A DNA stretch of 41,938 nt, from contig JABGPL010000033.1 in assembly GCA_018644935.1 (NCBI GenBank), positions 1 to 41,938 on the forward strand, written 5' to 3'. Positions 33,575 to 41,088 of the stretch are shown piece by piece. The stretch comes from Calditrichota bacterium (GTDB lineage: Bacteria > Electryoneota > AABM5-125-24 > Hatepunaeales > Hatepunaeaceae). Within the stretch, counting starts at the first letter, position 1, and each line of letters starts with the position of its first letter. The notes under the pieces were generated by a model, which made no database searches, was not told the DNA's origin, and saw only the letters and a list, made by a program, of their open reading frames with translations. The translations under genes were made by a program, and so were the position numbers.

Positions 33575-35325
33575 CAATTCCTGACAGCGACTGTGAAGTT
33601 TTTGCTTGTAGTATTGCCGATATAATCTGTCGCCATAACTTTCACCCGATATGTTCCGTCCTTCTTAAAAAGTAACGGACTTCCATATTCAACTTCTTCA
33701 CCACCATTAATAGAGTACTTAATACTCTCTATTCCCACAGACCTGTCAATACCTGCAAAGAAAATTGAAAGGAAACGTGGGTAAACATTGATAGTTTCAC
33801 CATTTTTACCTGAAATGGAATCTGTTGGTGTGAGGCTGAACGACTCAATAATTTCTGGTGGTGAATTGTCCACAATTAGTAGCAATGCTTCGTTTTCAAT
33901 CCTGTTGTTCACATTATCAGTACTCCAGTAGCGAGTCAGATATTGTCCTTCATTTGGAATTCTGAAAGGTTTTTCGAATGAGACCAAAGCATCGGTTCCA
34001 ATTTGATATTCAATTTTTTGAACTCCTGCACCATCATCTTTAGAGCTGAATGAAATATCGGTATCGTTCGTCATCCAGATTACGCTTTGCTTTTGAAGGC
34101 TTGGACCAGTAATTTTGAAAGAACTCGTTGGGGGAGTAAAGTCCATTTGATAATCTATTTTTTTCGTTTGGCTCAAGTTTGCAAGTCTATCAGCGGTTCG
34201 ATATCTAACGCTGAACAACCCAGTGTTAAAAGGAGCAACAAATGGTCCACCATACTTTATAAATTTATCCTTATTGATCTTGTATTCGATGTAATCCACT
34301 CCAATTTTGTTATCGGTTGCCGACAGTGTGATGGTTGAGCGAGGCGAAACAAAGTCGCCAGATTTATCAGGATACTTATCTCCAACAACAGCAATTTCGG
34401 GGACGGATGGAGTTTTATCCATGTAAAACACATAGTCGATAGTAGCTTCACGGTTTTCAACCTGATCAATTGCGTAATAATGCAGGGTATGTATACCATC
34501 ACTCAAGTGATCAAGTTTGATATTTGCACCTTTGTAAACTGAGGGACTGGCTTGATCATCAAAAAAATAATAGATGTTTTGAACACCGGAAATTGCGTCA
34601 GTGCTGCTAAGTTTTATTGTAGTACTCGGAGATAGAGTATTGCTTGAAAAATTGTGTACAGTTTCGTGAGTGGAAACCGGATTTGTTAAATCTACAGTAA
34701 AAAGGACTGTCGATGATTTGCTGGCATTCCCGACTTTATCGACAGCATAGTATCTCAGGTTGACATTTTTCTCGGTGTTAAACTTCAGGGCTTCTGTATA
34801 TGCTGCAAACGCTCTGCCATCAATCGAATAATAGGTCTTCTCTACTCCTGCAAAATCATCTTCAGAAGAAACGTTGCATTGCAATCCTTTCCCGTAAAAG
34901 GTATTCTTTCCTGATGTGAAAATAGGTGCATTTACGAAAGCCTCTGAAGATTTTGGTGCATCTCCGTCAGCATAAAACTTGAGCATCAGTTCTTCTTCAG
35001 TTACATAGTTAAACCACCGAATAAACTGCCTTCCCGGGATCTCTAACTGGATTCCTTCACTCACATCAACTTTTGTATTACTCTTTGCATCAGGTGAAAC
35101 CTGATCGAGTAAAAAAGACGGTGCGCCATCCTCTGGAGAGGCAGATAACCTTACATAGAATGGTAAAGCCATCGGCCAGTATAGCTTTTTGGCTTTTTCA
35201 TCTAAATATACTTTCTTTTCGTGTGAAAACGGCTTTGAAAGCTGATGGTTTGCTGGCTGTGCATTTACTATGGATATTGTGAAAAGGCTTATCAAAAGGA
35301 AGATAATTACCTGCAAGCGTAGCAT
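33574..35325 (-). CDS. OmpL47-type repeat protein
   Basis: A 583-residue exported protein, first gene of the operon. The signal peptide is MLRLQVIIFLLISLFTISIVNAQ. Residues about 30-150 form an N-terminal module (SHEKKVYLDEKAKKLYW; FYVRLSASPEDGA) and about five OmpL47/Ig-like repeats follow (SSTDAISGVQNIYYFFDD; SATDNKIGVDYIEYKINK; others), each with DxTxP linkers. It is a paralogue of the next gene, matching one of that gene's two halves. The ATG has AGGAG 7 bases upstream, a good start. Likely periplasmic or surface binding protein; partner unknown. Confidence 0.85.
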   Translation of the reverse strand: MLRLQVIIFLLISLFTISIVNAQPANHQLSKPFSHEKKVYLDEKAKKLYWPMALPFYVRLSASPEDGAPSFLLDQVSPDAKSNTKVDVSEGIQLEIPGRQFIRWFNYVTEEELMLKFYADGDAPKSSEAFVNAPIFTSGKNTFYGKGLQCNVSSEDDFAGVEKTYYSIDGRAFAAYTEALKFNTEKNVNLRYYAVDKVGNASKSSTVLFTVDLTNPVSTHETVHNFSSNTLSPSTTIKLSSTDAISGVQNIYYFFDDQASPSVYKGANIKLDHLSDGIHTLHYYAIDQVENREATIDYVFYMDKTPSVPEIAVVGDKYPDKSGDFVSPRSTITLSATDNKIGVDYIEYKINKDKFIKYGGPFVAPFNTGLFSVRYRTADRLANLSQTKKIDYQMDFTPPTSSFKITGPSLQKQSVIWMTNDTDISFSSKDDGAGVQKIEYQIGTDALVSFEKPFRIPNEGQYLTRYWSTDNVNNRIENEALLLIVDNSPPEIIESFSLTPTDSISGKNGETINVYPRFLSIFFAGIDRSVGIESIKYSINGGEEVEYGSPLLFKKDGTYRVKVMATDYIGNTTSKNFTVAVRN

Positions 35326-35717
35326 TAAAGGCTCCTGAGTTATCTACATCTTTAGAAATTATCGAGGTTAACATAACACTATATCATCGGTGGTGTTGCG
35401 CTAAATCTCGTTTATCTGTTAGGTAATGCAGCTAAACCGCATTTTCAAACATTACGACCAAGAGAAACTTTGGATTTGAAGTTAGATTCGTTGTCTTAGA
35501 TGTCCCCTCGAAATTTGAACTAATATAACGCGTAAAGTCCTACATTCCAATGCTATTAAGAAGTGTTTTATCCTTGTATAGACAAATCACTGATACTCAT
35601 TGTGAAACCAAAATTGATATATACACAAACAGTCCAATCCTGACTTGCGTCAATTCTGTGAAGTTGTTAACTTCATGTGAACTTAAACATGTAAAAAAAT
35701 GGAAATTTGATCATCTA
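35326..35717. other. Divergent intergenic region of the OmpL47 operon and kinase gene
   Basis: About 390 bp if the kinase starts at 35718. It should carry promoters in both directions and possibly sites for the adjacent OmpR-type regulator, but I cannot identify a direct repeat with confidence. An ATG frame from 35550 runs into the kinase; its 56 extra residues do not look like a signal or domain. Confidence 0.55.
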
Positions 35718-36827
35718 ATGAGTATTCGGGTATCACGTCCCAGATTGGTGTTATTTTTGTTGGTATCACTTTTTGCTGTGGCACAAGTTTCGTGGTGGAT
35801 AATTCTCCAGATCAGAGTTGGCGACAACCTAACGAGAAATCAGAATCAAAGTTGGCTTCAAGAGATCGCTGCTGCGAAGCATTGCGCTGAAACAAATGGG
35901 GTAGATGATCCCGAGCAATTCAGGAGATGGCTTGCTGAGATATTCCCTGATCTCGATTATGACACATCGAATGATACCATTTTCGTTAGAGTTTCTGCCA
36001 TTAAGGAATTAGAGGATTATACTTCTCGTATAATCCGGATAATTGTCTTCGAGGGAGCATTTTTCACATTCATTGTTCTTCTTGGACTATTGTATATTTA
36101 TTGGACTTTAAGACGTGAAGCACAGATCGAGCGTCATTTCTCGAATTTCCTCGCGTCAATAACGCACGAGCTTAAAACACCGCTTACAGCAATGCACCTA
36201 TTTGTTGATGCCCTGAAAATTCCTGAGATAAAGCCGGAACAAGTGGCGGAGGCGCATTCTTCACTCACCGATAATCTGAATAGACTTGATTCATTGATTG
36301 ATAAGCTACTGCAGGCTCGGATCAGAGTTGTTGATAAGCCACCAATTCCAACGATTATTGATCTCGCACAAGAAACAAAAATTGCCATAGCCACTTTCAC
36401 TGAAATGTTATCGAGTGAGACTTTACCTGAAATCAAGGTAGATCTTCCTCCAAAAGTGTTTGCACGTGTGGATGCAGAAAACTGGAGAATACTCATTACA
36501 AACTTAGTAGAAAATGCGGTAAAATATACACAGGATAATGCAGAGATATTAGTGAATTTGAGTGCCTCAAAAAAGACTATCGAACTTAGCGTATCAGATA
36601 ATGGCATTGGTTTTGAGAAATTGGAAAGGAATGTGATATTTGAAAGATTCTATCGAATTGGCGATGAGAAAACGCGTAATTCAAAAGGATCAGGTCTGGG
36701 ATTATACCTCGCTCGAGAAATCACCAGCAACTTTGGCGGATCAATAACAGCACACAGCGATGGACCTGGAAAAGGGGCGGTGTTTACAGTGAGAATACCT
36801 ATAGCTTCAGGATCTAATGATGGATAA
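35718..36827 (+). CDS. Membrane sensor histidine kinase
   Basis: A 369-residue HisKA-type kinase. Two membrane helices (about 12-33 and 110-132) flank a small extracytoplasmic loop of about 75 residues, followed by HisKA with His150 in THELKTPLTAM, the N box LITNLVENAVKYT, G1 SDNGIGF and G2 GSGLGLYLAREI. The ATG at 35718 puts the first helix near the start; a frame from 35550 is possible but gives an unlikely N-terminus. It overlaps the response regulator by 8 bases (ATG at 36820), so the two are translationally coupled and form a cognate pair. The signal sensed is unknown. Confidence 0.92.
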   Translation: MSIRVSRPRLVLFLLVSLFAVAQVSWWIILQIRVGDNLTRNQNQSWLQEIAAAKHCAETNGVDDPEQFRRWLAEIFPDLDYDTSNDTIFVRVSAIKELEDYTSRIIRIIVFEGAFFTFIVLLGLLYIYWTLRREAQIERHFSNFLASITHELKTPLTAMHLFVDALKIPEIKPEQVAEAHSSLTDNLNRLDSLIDKLLQARIRVVDKPPIPTIIDLAQETKIAIATFTEMLSSETLPEIKVDLPPKVFARVDAENWRILITNLVENAVKYTQDNAEILVNLSASKKTIELSVSDNGIGFEKLERNVIFERFYRIGDEKTRNSKGSGLGLYLAREITSNFGGSITAHSDGPGKGAVFTVRIPIASGSNDG

Positions 36828-37515
36828 GCATATACTGATTGTGGAGGATGAAGAATCCATCGCTCGTGGTTTGCAACTGAACCTATCTGCTAATGGGCAC
36901 AGGACAACAATTGTTTACAACGGTGGAGATGCCGTCGATAAAATCGCAACATTAACCCCGGATATTGTCCTCTTAGATGTCATGCTGCCCGGGATTGACG
37001 GATTTGAGGTTTGCAGACGAGTCCGGGCTACCGGAAACAGAATCCCCATATTGTTCCTTACCGCACTTAACAAAACCGACGACAGGATCAGAGGGCTGGA
37101 GTTAGGAGGTGACGATTACATAACCAAACCATTCGACGTTCGCGAACTAATCCTCCGCATCAACGCCATCCTGCGCAGACAGATCTGGTATAGCGAACCT
37201 CCTCAAACAGGTGATGTATACGAATTTGGGCATAACCAGATTGATTTTTCAGCCTACAAAGCAGAAACTGAACAAGGTGAGATAACCTTAACCCAGAAAG
37301 AAGTGATGCTGCTAAAGCTACTGATTGATAACAAAGATTCCGTTGTTACTCGTGATCAGGTAATAGAGAGCATCTGGGGATATGAATATGACCGCACTAA
37401 CCGAACAATCGATAATCTGATATTGCGCCTTCGCAAATACTTCGAAACCGATCCCAAAAAACCGAAGTACATTTTGACACAGTATGGAGCGGGGTATAAG
37501 TTTGTTTTGGCATAA
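36820..37515 (+). CDS. OmpR-family response regulator
   Basis: A 231-residue regulator with an N-terminal receiver (VEDEE acidic patch, phospho-acceptor Asp53 in LLDVMLPG, conserved Lys in YITKPFD) and a C-terminal winged-helix DNA-binding domain (LTQKEVMLLKLLIDN; WGYEYDRTNRTIDNLILRLR; QYGAGYKF). It starts within the kinase gene; an adjacent ATG at 36817 is equivalent. Likely output of the kinase upstream. Candidate targets are the divergent OmpL47 operon and its own promoter, by proximity only. Confidence 0.95.
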   Translation: MDKHILIVEDEESIARGLQLNLSANGHRTTIVYNGGDAVDKIATLTPDIVLLDVMLPGIDGFEVCRRVRATGNRIPILFLTALNKTDDRIRGLELGGDDYITKPFDVRELILRINAILRRQIWYSEPPQTGDVYEFGHNQIDFSAYKAETEQGEITLTQKEVMLLKLLIDNKDSVVTRDQVIESIWGYEYDRTNRTIDNLILRLRKYFETDPKKPKYILTQYGAGYKFVLA

Positions 37516-37560
37516 TAACTTTAGTTATGTTCATGTCAGTGCAAGTCCCAAAACTAAGTT

Positions 37561-38685
37561 CTATAACGACACCTGTTGGTAAGCTTGAGTCATCTCCTGA
37601 TGTTGAGTCTTGCTGGTCAAATTCTGTTCCAATTCAATCACAAGCTCATCCATAAGTCGCTTAACTGTCACAATGTGCTTTATGCGGCTGGCATTCTGTC
37701 CGCAGAAGATCAGTCCTCTATCGACATCCCCACTATACGAGTTAAGCAGAGCTTCAGCTATACAATATCTGGCGTTTTCAATTTTGCATGCCGATAAACA
37801 CCTGAAGGCGCATTTAATACGTCCCTTTTCTCTATTTTCAACACTCCGAATAAATCGATTGCGAATTGCGCGACCAGGCATCCCAACTGGACTTTTGACG
37901 ATAATAATGTCCTCTTCTTTCGCATCAAGATACGCCTGCTTGAATTCGGATGAGACACTACACTCCTCCGTACAAACAAAACGAGTGCCCATCTGAACTC
38001 CCGAAGCCCCTAATTGCAGCATTCTGGCAATATCAAATCCTGAGAAAATTCCTCCAGCCGCAATCACAGGGATCTTTTTTCCATATATATCTTCAAAGGG
38101 TTTCACAGCCAATAAAAGTTCAGGCAATAAAATCTCATGTGTAAACTGTTCCGGATGTTGAAGTTGTTCAGTGGAAAAACCAAGGTGCCCTCCTGCCAGA
38201 GGACCTTCCAGGATAAATGCACTAACGCTTCGATTATATTTTTTATGCCAAGTGCGTAGAATTAAAGAAGCTGCCCTCGGAGAGCTGATGATTGGAACCA
38301 GATTTACATCTGGATCTTCAACCAGAGCCGGCAGTTTTAAAGGTAAACCCGCTCCAAAGGCAATCATTTCAATTCCTTCCTCCACGGCGGTTCGTACTAA
38401 GTCGTAGGCATTGCAGGTCACTCCCATGACATTGACAGCCAGATGGCCCTGAGTAATACTCTGAGCAAGACGAATTTCTTTGCGGAGTGCTTCTAGTGAG
38501 TTTCTCAGGAAATTTGCCCCGGAAAGTTTTACATCTGCTAAACCAATGCTGGAAATTGTCCCGATTCCACCCTCATTAGCGACTGCTGCCGCCAGAGGGG
38601 CAAGTGAAACCCGAACGCCCATGCCACCCTGGATAATTGGCAATTTTGCAGAAAGATTGCCTATGTTTAGTTGTGGTACATTCAT
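37561..38685 (-). CDS. Nitronate monooxygenase (2-nitropropane dioxygenase family)
   Basis: A 374-residue FMN-dependent TIM barrel. The N-terminus IIQGGMGVRVSLAPLAAAVA, central GPLAGGHLG, and phosphate-binding AAGGIFSGFDIARMLQLGA and GVQMGTRFV match the family, which includes FabK-like enoyl reductases. The C-terminal region has extra cysteines (KCAFRCLSAC, YCIAEALLN) as in the variants common in anaerobes. The family oxidises alkyl nitronates or reduces enoyl-ACP; sequence does not settle which. It lies 72 bases after the TetR gene on the same strand and is probably controlled by it. Confidence 0.88.
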   Translation of the reverse strand: MNVPQLNIGNLSAKLPIIQGGMGVRVSLAPLAAAVANEGGIGTISSIGLADVKLSGANFLRNSLEALRKEIRLAQSITQGHLAVNVMGVTCNAYDLVRTAVEEGIEMIAFGAGLPLKLPALVEDPDVNLVPIISSPRAASLILRTWHKKYNRSVSAFILEGPLAGGHLGFSTEQLQHPEQFTHEILLPELLLAVKPFEDIYGKKIPVIAAGGIFSGFDIARMLQLGASGVQMGTRFVCTEECSVSSEFKQAYLDAKEEDIIIVKSPVGMPGRAIRNRFIRSVENREKGRIKCAFRCLSACKIENARYCIAEALLNSYSGDVDRGLIFCGQNASRIKHIVTVKRLMDELVIELEQNLTSKTQHQEMTQAYQQVSL

Positions 38686-38757
38686 TAACTATTTTTCCTT
38701 CTCTGGGAACAACCATCTTTCGATTGAATCATGGGAACCAATATTACCTTTGTTGGA

Positions 38758-39327
38758 TTAGTGCTTTCTCAGACCATTAAGTAACGTATCTATAACTAGA
38801 TCGACAATTTCCTGAAGAGTTACGTTCTGACCCTCAATTGCCCATGGATATTCTATGGCTTTCATAGAAATAACAAATATATGCGCTTGAAGATTTACGT
38901 CCATCGGCTTCAAGACACCTTTGTTTTTGCCTGTTACCAGAATACCCCTAACAATTTCTTTCTCCTGTTCCATAAAATATCCTCGCACTTCCGCAATAAA
39001 TGGCCAGTATTCATCCCGACTTTCGCGAGTTACTTTATAAAAGTTGATAAGTTTATGTATCTTGTTAATTTTTGTATTTAAATAGGCCTTGAGTTTGTTC
39101 TCAACTTCGACTTCTCTGCCAACTGCATCCTTGATCGCTTGGACCATCAAGTCAGTCTCCATTGCAATTACAGCCTGAAAGATCTCTGATTTATTCCTAT
39201 AGTATTTATAAACAGTGGCTTTTGAAATCTGCCCTTCAAAAGCGATATCATCAGTCGTGACTTTCTTTAGACCAAATTGTGAGAATAGTTTCTGAGCTGC
39301 TTTAAGAATAGCGCTTTTTTTATCCAT
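38758..39327 (-). CDS. TetR-family transcriptional regulator
   Basis: A 189-residue regulator. The N-terminal helix-turn-helix is clear (ILKAAQKLFSQFGLKKVTTD, then ISKATVYKYYRNKSEIF), and the remaining 130 residues form the variable ligand domain. It lies upstream of the nitronate monooxygenase gene in the same direction, so that gene is the likely target. An inverted repeat 20 bases before its start may be its operator. Confidence 0.92.
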   Translation of the reverse strand: MDKKSAILKAAQKLFSQFGLKKVTTDDIAFEGQISKATVYKYYRNKSEIFQAVIAMETDLMVQAIKDAVGREVEVENKLKAYLNTKINKIHKLINFYKVTRESRDEYWPFIAEVRGYFMEQEKEIVRGILVTGKNKGVLKPMDVNLQAHIFVISMKAIEYPWAIEGQNVTLQEIVDLVIDTLLNGLRKH

Positions 39328-39346
39328 GAAGAATCCATGTATTAGC

Positions 39347-39372
39347 TAAACGTTTCTTACAAAATACGTTCA
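39347..39372 (-). promoter_or_regulatory. Possible TetR operator
   Basis: TGAACG and CGTTTA half-sites (read on the minus strand) form an imperfect 26-bp palindrome just upstream of the TetR gene, a common position for autoregulation. This is by eye and needs binding evidence. The rest of 39373-39548 holds no other gene. Confidence 0.35.
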
Positions 39373-39548
39373 GTTGTATAGTTGTGCAAGTGTTTTTTAT
39401 AGTTTATTCCAGATTTCATTTTTTTTCCTTAAATCGTGAATCATACTCAAAAGGGTCACCATTTATCGAAACCCAGTTTCCCACTTAATTGACAAATCAA
39501 CGAATAAATGTTACCTTCCATTAAATAGTTCAAAACGGAGCTCTAACT

Positions 39549-39752
39549 ATGGAAGTAATCGGATATGTATTTCTGGGGATTGTGGCAATATGTTGGCTGG
39601 TAGCGGTTTTTGTAGGAATGATTGCAGCTTTCCCGTTTGGTTTAATCGGTTTCCTGGTAATCATTGGAATCGGGTTTCTGTTTGCCAAGGTTGTTAAAGA
39701 CCGGCTGGAGAACACAGAGGATGACCACTATTCAAAAAACATAGATATCTAA
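39549..39752 (+). CDS. Small membrane protein
   Basis: A 67-residue protein with GGAG 8 bases before the ATG. Two hydrophobic helices (about 2-25 and 28-48) are followed by a charged tail (KVVKDRLENTEDDHYSKN). No family is recognised. It sits 11 bases before the YbjQ gene, so the two are almost certainly co-transcribed. Confidence 0.75.
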   Translation: MEVIGYVFLGIVAICWLVAVFVGMIAAFPFGLIGFLVIIGIGFLFAKVVKDRLENTEDDHYSKNIDI

Positions 39753-39763
39753 GGAGATTAATA

Positions 39764-40087
39764 ATGCGTATTACAACACAGGACGAATTTGCAGATTACA
39801 AAATAACCAAAACTCTCGGATTGGTAAGAGGCAACACTATACGCGCCCGGCACGTCGGCAAAGACATCATCGCCCAGCTACGAACCCTCGTCGGTGGAGA
39901 AATCACAGAATACACAAAGATGCTCGCCGAATCCCGCGAACAATCCTACGACAGAATGGTCAGACAAGCCAAAACACTTGGTGCCGACGGTATAGTATGT
40001 CTCCGCTTCACAACTTCAGCGGTTATGCAGGGAGCTGCGGAATTACTCGCCTATGGGACGGCGGTTAGGCTGGAGAAGAAGGAATGA
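39764..40087 (+). CDS. YbjQ/UPF0145 family protein
   Basis: A 107-residue protein of the YbjQ (UPF0145) family, a small pentameric fold with uncertain function. Typical segments are present: ITKTLGLVRGNTIRARHVGK, EITEYTKMLAESREQSYDRM and AKTLGADGIVCLRF. The start has a strong AAGGAG. The upstream partner is a two-helix membrane protein, so it may be tethered near the membrane. Confidence 0.9.
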   Translation: MRITTQDEFADYKITKTLGLVRGNTIRARHVGKDIIAQLRTLVGGEITEYTKMLAESREQSYDRMVRQAKTLGADGIVCLRFTTSAVMQGAAELLAYGTAVRLEKKE

Positions 40088-40108
40088 TGACAGTGTAGGC
40101 GACCGAAA

Positions 40109-40128
40109 GGGTGATTCACGAATCACCC
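40109..40128. repeat. Perfect 9-bp hairpin
   Basis: GGGTGATTC and GAATCACCC separated by two bases. First of three hairpins in the 342-bp gap (40088-40429) between the YbjQ and hemerythrin genes, which are convergent. No T-run follows. Confidence 0.8.
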
Positions 40129-40192
40129 CAAAATATAAAAACCATATACAATCCATAACCAGATTTTAAATTACAAGGTAAATTCTCGTTAG

Positions 40193-40212
40193 GGGCACAT
40201 CACCACGTGCCC
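40193..40212. repeat. 6-bp hairpin
   Basis: GGGCAC and GTGCCC around an 8-base loop (ATCACCAC). Second hairpin of the group; GC-rich relative to its surroundings. Confidence 0.6.
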
Positions 40213-40297
40213 TTTCGCATAGAAAAGGGTTGAATTCTTAATCGACTGATACCATTTATTAATAAGTCCGACGGAAGAAGATTCCACCCTACAATAG

Positions 40298-40323
40298 GGA
40301 AACGATCCCGCAGGATCGTTTCC
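40298..40323. repeat. Perfect 11-bp hairpin
   Basis: GGAAACGATCC and GGATCGTTTCC around a CGCA loop. The most stable of the three. It lies between convergent genes and might slow transcription from both sides, but it lacks the T-run of an intrinsic terminator. Confidence 0.8.
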
Positions 40324-40429
40324 TCAATTCATTTATAGTCTTACTCGACCTTGGGAGATTTGTCACCCCCCTCCTCAATCTGACCGATTTATTTTCCTGT
40401 CACTCTGCTTCGCCTTCTTTCTATTCAGC

Positions 40430-40987
40430 TTAAACTTTAATTTGGTCTTCTTTGCCAGTCAGTTGATCAGGCTTTATTTGCGGTTGGGCTGTTTTGACTG
40501 ACGGTTGACTAGTGTTAGTTGATGGTTGTTCGGCTTTGCCTTTTGGTTGTTCAGCATTAGCTTTCTGGATATCCGCTTTGCCGGTAATTTTCTTTCCTTT
40601 CAGGAACTGGGTGTATTTTTTGTCAGATCCCTCAATATGGTCAACGATCCATGATATAAGGAAATATATTACGTCCATGGTAATATCCAAATTTCCAGAT
40701 TTGAATTCTTCCACAAACTTCAGGACTTCTTTCGTAAGATCCTCATGTTCTTTCTTATGTTCGTCATATTCAGGGTAGTTATACTTCTTCAGGTTGATCT
40801 CTTCATCCTTAAAGTGGTCCTTTGCATAGGCGATTAGACCAAGTAAGATGGCGGCTAAGACCTTTTTCTCCTCATCCTCAGCTAACGCATTATTGAGATC
40901 GTTGAGAAATCCGAACATTTTTTTGTGTTGATTATCAAATAGCTCAATACCTACACTGTACTCTTCCTTCCAACGCTTGATTGCCAT
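40430..40987 (-). CDS. Bacteriohemerythrin with Q/P/K-rich tail
   Basis: A 185-residue protein. Residues 1-130 form a four-helix hemerythrin with all expected di-iron ligands: His21, His58, Glu62, His77, His81, His117 and Asp122. These bind oxygen for transport, storage or sensing. Residues 131-185 are a low-complexity tail rich in Lys, Gln, Pro and Ala (repeated AEQPKGK-like units) not found in the basic family. The ATG has GGAG 7 bases upstream. The neighbours are an intergenic hairpin region and an RND pump; no functional link is evident. Confidence 0.93.
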   Translation of the reverse strand: MAIKRWKEEYSVGIELFDNQHKKMFGFLNDLNNALAEDEEKKVLAAILLGLIAYAKDHFKDEEINLKKYNYPEYDEHKKEHEDLTKEVLKFVEEFKSGNLDITMDVIYFLISWIVDHIEGSDKKYTQFLKGKKITGKADIQKANAEQPKGKAEQPSTNTSQPSVKTAQPQIKPDQLTGKEDQIKV

Positions 40988-41088
40988 CTTTCACTCCGTT
41001 TATCTGGATTTTTACAACAATTGAAACAAATATACTTTGTCAAAGGAAAATCTACCACTTGTCCGATAGGACGAATAATTATTCGCCA

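Noticed and set aside
35550..35717. 56-residue N-terminal extension of the kinase
   Set aside because: No signal or domain in it; the ATG at 35718 places the first membrane helix at the usual position.
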